Positions 1 through 7,852 of a stretch of DNA of 15,494 nt are shown here, piece after piece. Each line of letters starts with the position of its first letter. Position 1 is the first letter of the stretch. This DNA comes from Bacteroidales bacterium UBA4866. Lineage in GTDB: Bacteria; Bacteroidota; Bacteroidia; Bacteroidales; P3. The notes under the pieces are model-generated. The model was not told where the DNA came from, made no database searches, and saw nothing but the letters and a program-made list of their open reading frames with translations. The DNA is taken from positions 5,283 through 20,776 of the forward strand of contig DHDW01000045.1 of assembly GCA_002399565.1 (NCBI GenBank). Reading direction: 5' to 3'. The position numbers and the translations under genes were made by a program.

Positions 1-59
1 TATTAGTGCTTTTTCCAATTCTATTTTTTATGCAAATATAAAACTAATCCCCAAATATT

Positions 60-533
60 TCATCTGAGCCGAATATTTGAGAAGCCTAAACTAAGCTCAA
101 CGCTTGCACTATCCTCAAGGATAAAAGAAGTAAAATCAATTTTATATTCAGTCCAATCATCATTATTAAAAACTTTCCTTGGGAAAATAGTCATCGTTTC
201 TGATTGTCCAAAATAGATATTAACTAAAAAAGTCCCTTTCCCTTTTGTCCAAAAACTAAATTCATAAGTTTTATCTGGCATAATATAGAAAGGAGAACTT
301 GAAAGATACATAAAAGATGTAGAGAATTGATCTTGAATTTTTAAAGAATATGTGCCAGAAATGGCATCAGGGGATTGAGCCACTGAGGACTGTCCAATAG
401 AAGTATTTAAGCCGTCCCATCCTAAAGGATAGTTGTTTTGCCATACTTCAAAATCTGATTGATAGAGAATTTGACTGTTTGCAAAATTCACAAAGAGCAT
501 TGCAAACAAATAAAGAACAAAGGTTTTCTTCAT
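60..533 (-). CDS. Truncated, probably frameshifted, secreted protein with an N-terminal beta-sandwich domain of the type IX secretion type
   Basis: The 157 residues begin with a clear signal peptide (MKK, then a hydrophobic stretch, cleavage probably after ANSQ near residue 21). The rest resembles the beta-sandwich (carbohydrate-binding-like) domain at the start of many Bacteroidota type IX secreted proteins: an SDFEVW...PLGWDG opening, a SGTYSLKI strand, a YEFSFWTKGKG strand and a DDWTEYKIDF strand. The family normally continues with a final strand carrying an acidic 'D-D/N-V' turn, and then more domains. Here the frame stops just after LSLGFSN at a TGA, the only TGA stop among the genes of the window. 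Another frame continues the expected pattern (GSDEIFGD, a TAG at 44-46, then FYICIKNRIGKS), so I infer a decayed or mis-sequenced gene. ATG at 533 is chosen because it starts the signal peptide and follows a good promoter. Function and substrate are unknown. Confidence 0.65.
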   Translation of the reverse strand: MKKTFVLYLFAMLFVNFANSQILYQSDFEVWQNNYPLGWDGLNTSIGQSSVAQSPDAISGTYSLKIQDQFSTSFMYLSSSPFYIMPDKTYEFSFWTKGKGTFLVNIYFGQSETMTIFPRKVFNNDDWTEYKIDFTSFILEDSASVELSLGFSNIRLR

Positions 534-552
534 AATAATTGCTTTTTATAAT

Positions 553-636
553 TAATACCGCAAAAATAGGAAATAATTTTTAAATTTCAAACAAAATTGT
601 AATAAAAAAATTCTAAGCCTAATTTTTGCGGTATTA
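553..636. repeat. 15-bp perfect inverted repeat between hppA and the secreted-protein gene
   Basis: TAATACCGCAAAAAT at 553-567 is the exact reverse complement of 622-636. The 54-bp spacer is AT-rich. One arm contains most of the -7 box of the downstream gene, and the other lies just behind the hppA stop codon. The loop is long for an intrinsic terminator. A pair of operator sites or remnant ends of a small element are both possible. Confidence 0.6.
561..591 (-). promoter_or_regulatory. Bacteroidetes-type promoter of the secreted-protein gene
   Basis: On the minus strand a TTTG (-33 box, 588-591) is followed after 19 nt by TATTTTTG (-7 box, 561-568), which matches the TAnnTTTG consensus exactly. 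The -7 box lies 27 bp before the ATG at 533. The box overlaps one arm of the inverted repeat at 553-567/622-636, so a protein bound to the repeat could cover the promoter. Confidence 0.6.
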
Positions 637-658
637 TAACGCAATTATGTATTGTCTT

Positions 659-3082
659 TTATTTAATTCTCATCTTATAGAAAGAGCGATAAACGAAATA
701 AACGGCAATTAAGAAAAAGACAATTCCAAAATATGGTGCTAAATCCCTGAATGATTCAGAAATTGCTATTTCCATCGCTAATAGTCCAAAAAGAGTTGTG
801 AATTTAATTATTGGGTTAAGAGCAACAGAAGAAGTATCTTTAAAAGGATCTCCAACTGTGTCACCAACAACAGTTGCATCATGAAGTGGTGTTCCCTTTT
901 GTTTCATATCAACTTCCACAACTTTCTTAGCGTTATCCCACGCTCCTCCAGCATTAGCCATAAATACAGCTTGGAATAAACCAAAGGTTGCAATTCCAAT
1001 CAAATAGCTAATAAATAATGATACAGCTGCATATTTTAATTCAGGTATAGCATCGTCTGCTGCCAAATTAATTGCGGAAAGACATGCCAATCCAAGAGCA
1101 AAAAAGAAGACTGCAATAAATATATTTAGCATCCCTTTTTGGGCGTATTGTGTACAAATCTTTACAACTTCAATACTATTTGCTTCATCTGCTTTTTTTG
1201 GTGCGTTTGGATTAAGATTTATATGTTTCTTAATATATTCAACTGCTCTGTTTGCTCCAGTTGTAACGGCTTGAGTTGAAGCTCCAGTAAACCAGAAAAT
1301 AACTGCTCCTCCCATAATAAATCCTAAAATGGTATATGGATTAAGAAGGGTTAGAATTGTTTCAGGTTGAACTCCGAGTGTTTTTTGAATCATCAATATT
1401 AAAGAGAAAATCATCGTTGTTGCTCCAACAACTGCTGTTCCAATCAAAACAGGCTTAGCTGTTGCTTTAAATGTGTTTCCTGCTCCATCATTTGATTCAA
1501 GATAGTATTTTGATTTTTCCCAATCAGGTTTAAAGCCAAAATCTTTTTCGATTTCTTGGTCAATTCCTTCAATATCTTCAATTAATGATAATTCATAAAC
1601 AGATTGAGCATTATCAGTAACTGGTCCGTAGGAATCAACAGCAATTGTAACTGGTCCCATACCCAACATACCAAAAGCAACTAATCCGAAAGCAAAAATT
1701 GAAGGATAAATCATAATCCCTTCCAATTGGAAACTTGATGCATAAGCAAAGAACATTAGAAAAACAAAAACAATGCCTGTCCAAAAAGCTCCAAAATTAC
1801 CAGCAACAAATCCAGATAGAATATTTAATGAAGCCCCCCCTTGCTCTGAGGCTTTAACCACTTCATTAACATGAGCAGACTTCGGAGAAGTAAAAATTTT
1901 TGTAACCTCAGGAATTACTGCAGCTCCTAAAGTTCCACAGCTAATTATTAATGAAAGTATCCACCATAGATTTGAATTTCCTCCAATATCAGGAATTAAA
2001 ATATAACTTATTGCAAATGTTCCAATAATTGAAATTATTGATGTTATCCAAACCAAATTAGTTAATGGAGCTTCAAAATCCAATTCATCTTTCTTGCCGT
2101 ATAAAATTTTGCTAATATAATTATTAAGTCCAAATGCAAAAATTGACGTAATAATCATCAGTATTCTCATTGTGAATATCCAAACAAGTAAATCTTTTTG
2201 AATCCCAACATCAGGTATTGCAAGTAAAATAAATGCAACAAGAGCAACTCCTGTTACTCCGTATGTTTCAAAACCATCGGCTGTTGGTCCAATTGAGTCG
2301 CCTGCATTATCTCCTGTGCAGTCAGCAATAACTCCTGGATTTCTTGGGTCATCTTCTCCAATTTTAAAAACAACTTTCATGAGGTCAGAGCCTATATCAG
2401 CTATTTTTGTGAAAATACCTCCAGCAATTCTAAGTGCAGACGCTCCGAGCGATTCCCCAATTGCAAATCCAATAAAACAAGCTCCTGCCAAATGTGCTGG
2501 CATAAGAAGGAGTATAACCAACATCAAAAATAATTCAACGCAAATCAAAACTACTCCAATACTCATGCCTGCATTTAGAGGTATGTTAAGAAGTTTAAGA
2601 GGTTGTCTTTTTAATGAAGCAAAAGCCATTCTTGAATTGGCCAGAGTGTTCATTCTAATTCCATAGGCAGCAACTGAATAAGATCCAAGTATTCCAATTA
2701 TAGTCCATGTAAGAATAAGCAAAACTCCTCCTAATCCAAAGCTTTCTCCATTTTCTCCTTTTGCTAAAAATCCAAAATAACCAGCAACAGCAACTCCAAT
2801 AAAGAGGAATAAAATAAAAAGAAGTTTTCCTTGTTGTTTTAAATAAGTTGAACAGGTTTTGTAAATAACATGAGCTATGTCAAGCATTGATTTGTGAGAG
2901 GGAAGCTTTTTTACTCTTACGAATTGATAAAAGCCAAAAAATAATCCAAGAATTGTAATTAGAAATCCCCAATGAAGTATTCCAAAATTTTGAATTTCGA
3001 TAGGAATCTTTAGATCTGCTTCGCTTGCAAATAAAAAAGTTGGGAATAGGGTGGTAAAAAGGAATAAAATCTTTCTTCTCAT
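659..3082 (-). CDS. hppA: Membrane-bound ion-pumping pyrophosphatase (divergent, K+-independent type)
   Basis: Hydrolyses pyrophosphate and uses the energy to pump H+ and/or Na+ across the inner membrane. The 807-residue protein (from ATG 3082) has about 16 hydrophobic segments and the family's catalytic loops: GEDDPRNPG (242-250) followed by IADCTGDNAGDSIG (252-265), DSYGPVTDNAQ (483-493), and GGAWDNAKK with VGDTVGDPFKDT near the C-terminus. The lysine in AGNTFKATAK (K539) occupies the position that makes characterised enzymes K+-independent. The DLMKVVFKIGEDD loop is one residue shorter than the usual DLVGKVEAGIPEDD, and the stretch between DNAQ and AGNT is longer than usual, pointing to a divergent subgroup. 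A TTG at 3118 would extend the frame by 12 residues, but ATG 3082 gives a natural N-terminus (MRRK plus hydrophobic stretch, A-S-E). It is monocistronic and divergent from the operon at 3219. Which ion is pumped cannot be read from the sequence. Confidence 0.95.
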   Translation of the reverse strand: MRRKILFLFTTLFPTFLFASEADLKIPIEIQNFGILHWGFLITILGLFFGFYQFVRVKKLPSHKSMLDIAHVIYKTCSTYLKQQGKLLFILFLFIGVAVAGYFGFLAKGENGESFGLGGVLLILTWTIIGILGSYSVAAYGIRMNTLANSRMAFASLKRQPLKLLNIPLNAGMSIGVVLICVELFLMLVILLLMPAHLAGACFIGFAIGESLGASALRIAGGIFTKIADIGSDLMKVVFKIGEDDPRNPGVIADCTGDNAGDSIGPTADGFETYGVTGVALVAFILLAIPDVGIQKDLLVWIFTMRILMIITSIFAFGLNNYISKILYGKKDELDFEAPLTNLVWITSIISIIGTFAISYILIPDIGGNSNLWWILSLIISCGTLGAAVIPEVTKIFTSPKSAHVNEVVKASEQGGASLNILSGFVAGNFGAFWTGIVFVFLMFFAYASSFQLEGIMIYPSIFAFGLVAFGMLGMGPVTIAVDSYGPVTDNAQSVYELSLIEDIEGIDQEIEKDFGFKPDWEKSKYYLESNDGAGNTFKATAKPVLIGTAVVGATTMIFSLILMIQKTLGVQPETILTLLNPYTILGFIMGGAVIFWFTGASTQAVTTGANRAVEYIKKHINLNPNAPKKADEANSIEVVKICTQYAQKGMLNIFIAVFFFALGLACLSAINLAADDAIPELKYAAVSLFISYLIGIATFGLFQAVFMANAGGAWDNAKKVVEVDMKQKGTPLHDATVVGDTVGDPFKDTSSVALNPIIKFTTLFGLLAMEIAISESFRDLAPYFGIVFFLIAVYFVYRSFYKMRIK

Positions 3083-3132
3083 AAAAAATATCATTAAATT
3101 AAAAACATATATACGCAATAACGAGAGAAAAG

Positions 3133-3164
3133 TTGTAAGATTATGTAAATTTGTATTAATATTG
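3133..3164 (+). promoter_or_regulatory. Probable promoter of the six-gene operon
   Basis: TTG at 3133-3135 is followed after 21 nt by TAATATTG (3157-3164), one mismatch from TAnnTTTG and followed by the frequent C. It lies 54 bp before the ATG at 3219. No other gap in the run 3219-9235 shows a comparable promoter, so this one may drive all six genes. Confidence 0.45.
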
Positions 3165-3218
3165 CAAACTAATTCGAACGAATTTTACGTTACTATAATG
3201 AATTATACCGACTAAGCA

Positions 3219-3809
3219 ATGGATAAAAAAAGAGTGAAAATAGTAAAAATAGAAAAATCTGTCAATGATGGATTATATAATGTTTTTTTACAAGAGGAAG
3301 AAGGGCAGAGGATGTTAAATATTATGATTGGAGATTTTGAGGCAAAGAAGATGTCAATGATTATTGATAAAATTGAACCCCTTCGACCTCTTACTTACGA
3401 TTTATTTTATAATGTTTTGTTTGGTTATGATATTTCAATTGATGAGGTTATTATTACAAAGTTTTTTGAAGGAGTTTATTTTGCAAACATTGTCTGTTCT
3501 AATAATGGACAGAAAAAAGTGTTTGATGCTCGCACTTCTGACGCAATAAATATGGCTCTTAAATATAATTCACCTATCTTTGCAAGCGAAGAAATTCTAC
3601 AAGATGTTGGCTTTTTATATCAGGAAGAAAAAAAAGACAGCTTTCTTGTTAAGGAGTTTACAATAATAATTGAACCTTCAAAGCAAGTTCAAATTAAGGA
3701 ATTGGAAAAACTTTTGGAAATAGCTGTTGAAGACGAAGACTACGACTCTGCGGCTGATTTAAGAGATAGAATAGATAAAATTAAACAAGAATTAGATAAT
3801 AAAGATTAA
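3219..3809 (+). CDS. Bifunctional nuclease (DUF151) family protein with C-terminal UVR motif
   Basis: Residues 1-135 match the bifunctional nuclease/DUF151 fold: LNIMIGDFEA (33-42), RPLTYDLFYNVLFGYD (56-71), VIITKFFEGVYFA (77-89) and the signature DARTSDAINMAL (103-114) followed by SPIFAS. Residues 160-194 form an acidic helical hairpin with the UvrB/UvrC-type motif (ELEKLLEIAVEDEDYDSAADLRDRIDKIKQEL), a combination typical of Bacteroidota. Family members have reported DNase/RNase activity (plant BBD1) or stress-linked roles, but the bacterial function is poorly known. The UVR tail suggests protein-protein contact. It is the first gene of the run, 14 nt before sufC, a place where sufB might be expected in a standard suf operon; whether it has any link to Fe-S assembly is unknown. 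Start ATG 3219 is the only sensible one. Confidence 0.88.
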   Translation: MDKKRVKIVKIEKSVNDGLYNVFLQEEEGQRMLNIMIGDFEAKKMSMIIDKIEPLRPLTYDLFYNVLFGYDISIDEVIITKFFEGVYFANIVCSNNGQKKVFDARTSDAINMALKYNSPIFASEEILQDVGFLYQEEKKDSFLVKEFTIIIEPSKQVQIKELEKLLEIAVEDEDYDSAADLRDRIDKIKQELDNKD

Positions 3810-3823
3810 GAATAACTAAATAT

Positions 3824-4573
3824 ATGTCATTATTAGAAATAAGAAACCTTCACGCTTCAATAAACGGGAAGGAAATATTGAAAGGAGTTGATTTAACAAT
3901 CAATAAAGGAGAGGTTCATGCAGTAATGGGACCAAATGGAAATGGAAAGAGTACTCTTGCTTCTGTAATTGCAGGAAAAGATAATTTTGAAGTAACTCAG
4001 GGAGAAATTATTTATCAAGGTAAAAATCTTTTTGATCTTTCTATTGATCAAAGAGCAGCAGAAGGAATTTTTTTAGGATTTCAATATCCTGTAGAAATAC
4101 CAGGAGTGAGTATTTCAAACTTTATGAAAACTGCCATTAATGAACAAAGAAAATATAAAGGATTGGATCCAATTCCAACCTTTGAGTTCATGAAGTTAAT
4201 GGAAGAGAAGAAAAAGATAGTTGAATTGGATTCAAAATTGGCCAATCGTTCCGTTAATGAAGGATTTTCAGGAGGAGAAAAGAAAAAGAATGAAATCTTC
4301 CAAATGGCAATGCTGAATCCAACTTTGTCAATATTGGATGAAACAGATTCGGGATTAGATATTGATGCTTTAAGAATTGTTGCTGCTGGAGTTAATGCGT
4401 TGCGTTCAAAAGAAAATTCAACAATACTTATTACTCACTATCAACGTCTTTTGGATTATATTGTTCCTGATTTTGTTCATGTACTTTATGAAGGTAAGAT
4501 TGTTAAAACAGGCCCCAAGGAATTGGCTCTTGAATTAGAAGAAAAAGGATATGAATGGCTTAAATATGAATAG
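3824..4573 (+). CDS. sufC: Fe-S cluster assembly ATPase SufC
   Basis: Cytoplasmic ABC-type ATPase of the SufBCD scaffold, which builds Fe-S clusters and hands them to target proteins. The 249 residues show Walker A GPNGNGKST (36-44), the Q-loop glutamine in GFQYP (Q87), the ABC signature SGGEKKKNE (149-157), Walker B LSILDE (168-173) with the SufC-specific TDSGLDIDAL after it, and the H-loop histidine in ITHYQRLL (H205). Length and motif order are standard. Its 3' end overlaps the start of sufD, indicating translational coupling of the two partners. No sufB or sufS/sufE lies in this window. Confidence 0.97.
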   Translation: MSLLEIRNLHASINGKEILKGVDLTINKGEVHAVMGPNGNGKSTLASVIAGKDNFEVTQGEIIYQGKNLFDLSIDQRAAEGIFLGFQYPVEIPGVSISNFMKTAINEQRKYKGLDPIPTFEFMKLMEEKKKIVELDSKLANRSVNEGFSGGEKKKNEIFQMAMLNPTLSILDETDSGLDIDALRIVAAGVNALRSKENSTILITHYQRLLDYIVPDFVHVLYEGKIVKTGPKELALELEEKGYEWLKYE

Positions 4574-5732
4574 TTTTAAGAAAGCAACAAGACCAAAAGA
4601 AGACGATTTTGCTGGGTTTAGTTGTAATATTCCTCAACTAATAACTTATCGCATTAATCAATTCAATGGATTTTTCTTTGAGACCAAAGATAGTAGTTTG
4701 GCGATAAACAACGGTACAATTGTTTGTAGTATGGAAGCTGCAAAGCAAAAATATTCTTCTATCTTAGAAGAAAAGAATATTAAAGACTTATCTCTATATG
4801 AAGAAGGCTTATTTATTTATGTTCCAAAGAATGCTCAAATTGATTTGCCCTTACAAATTCTGGATGTTATAAAGGCAGAAGATTCTATCCTAATTAATTC
4901 TAAGAGTGTAATAATTATTGGAGAGAATAGTAAGTTAAAACTAATTTGTTGTGATGATACAGTAAATGATAAAAGCAGTATATCTGAAAATACTCTTCAA
5001 ATATTTTTAGAAGATAATTCTTCATTAGAATATTATAAAATGGAGAATATTAACAATTCTTCTTCAATATTTACTCAAACTAATTTTATTTTAGCATCTA
5101 ATGCAAGTCTTACTACTTTTTGGCTAAGCATTAATGGAGGAAATATTAGAAATAGTCTAAATGTTAGTTTTGAAGGAGAGCATTCAAAAGCTGAATTGTA
5201 TGGATTATACTTAGCAGATAGAGATCAAAAAGTTTTAAATGAAGTATCTGTTACACATAATAGGCCTAATTGTAACTCTGCACAACTATATAAAGGTATT
5301 CTAGACGATTCAGCTGAAGCTGAATTTAAAGGACATATTCATGTGGGTAAAAATGCTTATTTGACTGAAGCTACACAAAATAATAAGAATATTCTCCTTA
5401 CCGATAAAGCCAGAGTAAATACTCAACCATTCTTGGAAATTTATAACGATGATGTTAAATGTTCTCATGGAGCAACCATTGGACAATTAGATCAGTCTGC
5501 AATGTTCTATATGAGAAGTAGAGGAATTACTGAAAGAAGTGCAAAAATGTTATTGATGTATGCTTTCTGCAATGAAGTACTTTCGAAAGCTTCATTACAA
5601 GAGTTAAAAGACAAATTGCAGGACATTATCAAAAGACGTTTGCATGGAGAACTTACAAGTTGTGAAAACTGTGTATTAGTTTGCAATAATCCTTGCGAAA
5701 GTATGGATGTTGACATAACTAAAATAAATTAA
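4566..5732 (+). CDS. sufD: Fe-S cluster assembly protein SufD
   Basis: Beta-helix partner of SufB and SufC in the cytoplasmic SufBCD scaffold. The SufBD core runs through the middle and C-terminal half, with the hallmark VTHNRPNCNSAQLYKGIL, TDKARVNTQPFLEI and CSHGATIGQLDQSAMFYMRSRG. The histidine of CSHGAT (H301) corresponds to the conserved SufD histidine implicated in cluster assembly. After the usual RRLHGE end there is a tail with CX2CX3CX3C spacing (C366, C369, C373, C377), then 16 residues; this could bind metal. I start at ATG 4566, which overlaps the sufC stop by 8 nt; an ATG at 4551 would add five residues (MNGLN) and a longer overlap and cannot be excluded. 388 residues is within the bacterial SufD range. 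nadK follows after 12 nt. Confidence 0.95.
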   Translation: MNSFKKATRPKEDDFAGFSCNIPQLITYRINQFNGFFFETKDSSLAINNGTIVCSMEAAKQKYSSILEEKNIKDLSLYEEGLFIYVPKNAQIDLPLQILDVIKAEDSILINSKSVIIIGENSKLKLICCDDTVNDKSSISENTLQIFLEDNSSLEYYKMENINNSSSIFTQTNFILASNASLTTFWLSINGGNIRNSLNVSFEGEHSKAELYGLYLADRDQKVLNEVSVTHNRPNCNSAQLYKGILDDSAEAEFKGHIHVGKNAYLTEATQNNKNILLTDKARVNTQPFLEIYNDDVKCSHGATIGQLDQSAMFYMRSRGITERSAKMLLMYAFCNEVLSKASLQELKDKLQDIIKRRLHGELTSCENCVLVCNNPCESMDVDITKIN

Positions 5733-5744
5733 TACTCGTTTAAA

Positions 5745-6623
5745 ATGAGAGTTGCCTTATACGGAAGAACTCCTAAGCAAGAGGATATTATTTATGTCCA
5801 AAGTTTAATTTCAATCATAGAACTGAGTCATGAATATATACTTATACATGAAGCTTTTTATGAGAAAATAATTGATAAAATAGTCTTTGCAAAGCCAGTT
5901 AAGTGTTTTACAATTAAAGAAGAATTGATTAAGGAGGCAGATATTCTTTTGTCTCTTGGAGGAGATGGTACTTTGCTTGATACCTTGCCAATTGTTGGAA
6001 ATTCTCAAATACCAATTCTTGGAATTAATATTGGGCATCTTGGCTTTTTAACCTCTGTTGGTAGAGATGGGATATCGAATCTTTTGGAAGAGTTAAAAGC
6101 AGAGAAATATCAAACTGAAAATCATTCCATCCTAAATGTTGATGATTCAAGATTAAATATTAATAACAGGTTTGCTTTAAACGATATTTGTCTTCGCTCT
6201 GCAAAGGCTGGAGATTTATTGGATATTTCAATCTATATAGATGAGGAATTTCTTGCAACTTATACTGCCGATGGAGTAATAATTACTACTCCAACAGGCT
6301 CAACAGCCTATAACATGAGTGCTGGAGGAGCAATTATATCTCCAAAATCTTCTTGTATTGGTATAACTCCAATTTGTCCTCATAATTTAACTTTTCGACC
6401 TATAATAATTCCTGACAATTCAAATATTAGATTGGAGGTTAAGGAAAAGAACGAAAACCTTCTTCTTTATGTAGATTCTCAATGCGTTTCTGTATCATCT
6501 CCTTTTAGTGTTGAGATCAAGAAAGCCGATTTTAAACTAAAATTGATTAGAATGAATAATCAAAGTTTCTTTTCAGCAATCAGAAAAAAACTAATGTGGG
6601 GAACATACATTAGAAGAGGATAA
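5745..6623 (+). CDS. nadK: NAD kinase
   Basis: Phosphorylates NAD to NADP in the cytoplasm, the only de novo source of NADP. The 292-residue protein has the family's GGDGT motif (72-76, in LLSLGGDGTLLDTLP), the NIGHLGFLT stretch (95-103) and the glycine-rich TPTGSTAYNMSAGG motif (182-195). The short NE/D motif is present in its Asp form (ALND, 144-147). Length is typical. It sits 12 nt after sufD and 43 nt before dxr, whose enzyme consumes NADPH. ATG 5745 starts the family's usual first strand (MRVALYGR). Confidence 0.97.
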   Translation: MRVALYGRTPKQEDIIYVQSLISIIELSHEYILIHEAFYEKIIDKIVFAKPVKCFTIKEELIKEADILLSLGGDGTLLDTLPIVGNSQIPILGINIGHLGFLTSVGRDGISNLLEELKAEKYQTENHSILNVDDSRLNINNRFALNDICLRSAKAGDLLDISIYIDEEFLATYTADGVIITTPTGSTAYNMSAGGAIISPKSSCIGITPICPHNLTFRPIIIPDNSNIRLEVKEKNENLLLYVDSQCVSVSSPFSVEIKKADFKLKLIRMNNQSFFSAIRKKLMWGTYIRRG

Positions 6624-6666
6624 AAAAGAATCGTAACCAAAAGAAAACAATAACTCAACTTAACTT

Positions 6667-7824
6667 ATGACACAAAAGAGAATAGCCATTATTGGTTCAA
6701 CTGGTTCAATAGGAAGACAAGCCTTAGAAGTAATAGAACATCATAAAGAAAAGCTATGCGTTGAAGTACTTACTGCAAACAAACAAGCTGATTTATTAAT
6801 TGAACAAGCTCTAAAATTTGACCCAAATGCAGTGGTTATTGCAGACAAAAGCCAATATCAAAAAGTAAAAGAAGCTCTTTCTTCAACAGATATTAAAGTA
6901 TTTGCTGGACAGGAAGCCTTAGAGGATATTGTCCAAATGGAAACAATAGATATTGTTCTTACTGCAATTGTTGGATTTGCTGGGCTTAGACCTACTATTA
7001 AAGCAATTGAAGCAAAAAAGCCAATTGCTCTATCAAATAAAGAAACATTAGTTGTTGGAGGAGAATTGATAACTAAGCTTTCTATTGAAAATAGTGTGCC
7101 AATAATTCCTGTTGACTCAGAACATTCAGCAATCTTTCAGTGTTTGGCTGGAGAATTTTATAATCCAATAGAAAAAATTATACTTACTGCATCTGGAGGT
7201 CCTTTTTTGGGAAAGACAAAAGATGAGCTTAACAACATTACTCCCAAACAAGCACTTAATCACCCAAATTGGGTAATGGGAAATAAGGTTACCATTGATT
7301 CTGCAACCCTAATGAATAAAGGATTGGAGGTAATTGAAGCCAAATGGTTATTTGATTTGTCTGTTGATAAAATAGAAGCAGTTATTCATCCTCAATCGGT
7401 TATTCATTCTATGGTAGAATTTGAAGATGGCTCTGTAAAAGCTCAAATGGGTTTGGCTGATATGCGTTTGCCAATACAATATGCTTTAACTTATCCAGAA
7501 AGATTAAAAACAAATTTCCCTAAATTCAATATATTAGATTTTCCAAACTTAAGCTTTCTAAAACCAGATATGGAAACATTCCCTTGTCTTGGTCTTGCCT
7601 ATCAAGCAATTCAAAAAGGAGGCAATATGCCAACAATTATGAATGCTGCAAATGAAATTGCTGTTGAGGCTTTCCTTAGAGGTGTTATAGGGTTTTTAGA
7701 AATTCCAGAAATTATTGCAAATGCAATGAGTAAATACAATTTTATTGCAAAAGCTAACGTTAATGACTTTTTTGAAACAGATAAAGAAGTTAGAGAAGAA
7801 TTAAGCTCAATGCTTTTAAAATAA
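6667..7824 (+). CDS. dxr: 1-deoxy-D-xylulose 5-phosphate reductoisomerase (IspC)
   Basis: Catalyses the NADPH-dependent rearrangement and reduction of 1-deoxyxylulose 5-phosphate to 2-C-methylerythritol 4-phosphate, the first committed step of the MEP isoprenoid pathway. The N-terminal NADPH site is GSTGSIG (10-16). The metal and substrate site includes SNKET (123-127), PVDSEHSA (148-155, D150 and E152 as metal ligands) and VTIDSATLMNKGLEVIEA (208-225, E221 the third ligand). ASGGPF (175-180), HPNW (199-202) and HPQSVIHSMVEFEDGS (241-256) are family hallmarks. 385 residues is normal and nothing is missing. It is followed after 28 nt by rseP; dxr and rseP are neighbours in many bacteria, including enterobacteria where uppS and cdsA lie between. 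Confidence 0.98.
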   Translation: MTQKRIAIIGSTGSIGRQALEVIEHHKEKLCVEVLTANKQADLLIEQALKFDPNAVVIADKSQYQKVKEALSSTDIKVFAGQEALEDIVQMETIDIVLTAIVGFAGLRPTIKAIEAKKPIALSNKETLVVGGELITKLSIENSVPIIPVDSEHSAIFQCLAGEFYNPIEKIILTASGGPFLGKTKDELNNITPKQALNHPNWVMGNKVTIDSATLMNKGLEVIEAKWLFDLSVDKIEAVIHPQSVIHSMVEFEDGSVKAQMGLADMRLPIQYALTYPERLKTNFPKFNILDFPNLSFLKPDMETFPCLGLAYQAIQKGGNMPTIMNAANEIAVEAFLRGVIGFLEIPEIIANAMSKYNFIAKANVNDFFETDKEVREELSSMLLK

Positions 7825-7852
7825 GAATAAAAATAATATTACATACATAAAC

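Noticed and set aside
2316..2666. A 116-codon plus-strand open frame inside hppA
   Set aside because: It is antisense to a well-conserved part of the pyrophosphatase and has no recognisable domain.
3083..3118. N-terminal extension of hppA from a TTG codon
   Set aside because: It adds 12 residues before a natural MRRK start, uses a rare start codon and moves into the divergent promoter region.
6624..6666. Separate promoter for dxr in the 43-nt gap
   Set aside because: No TAnnTTTG-like box is present in the gap, so co-transcription with nadK is more likely.
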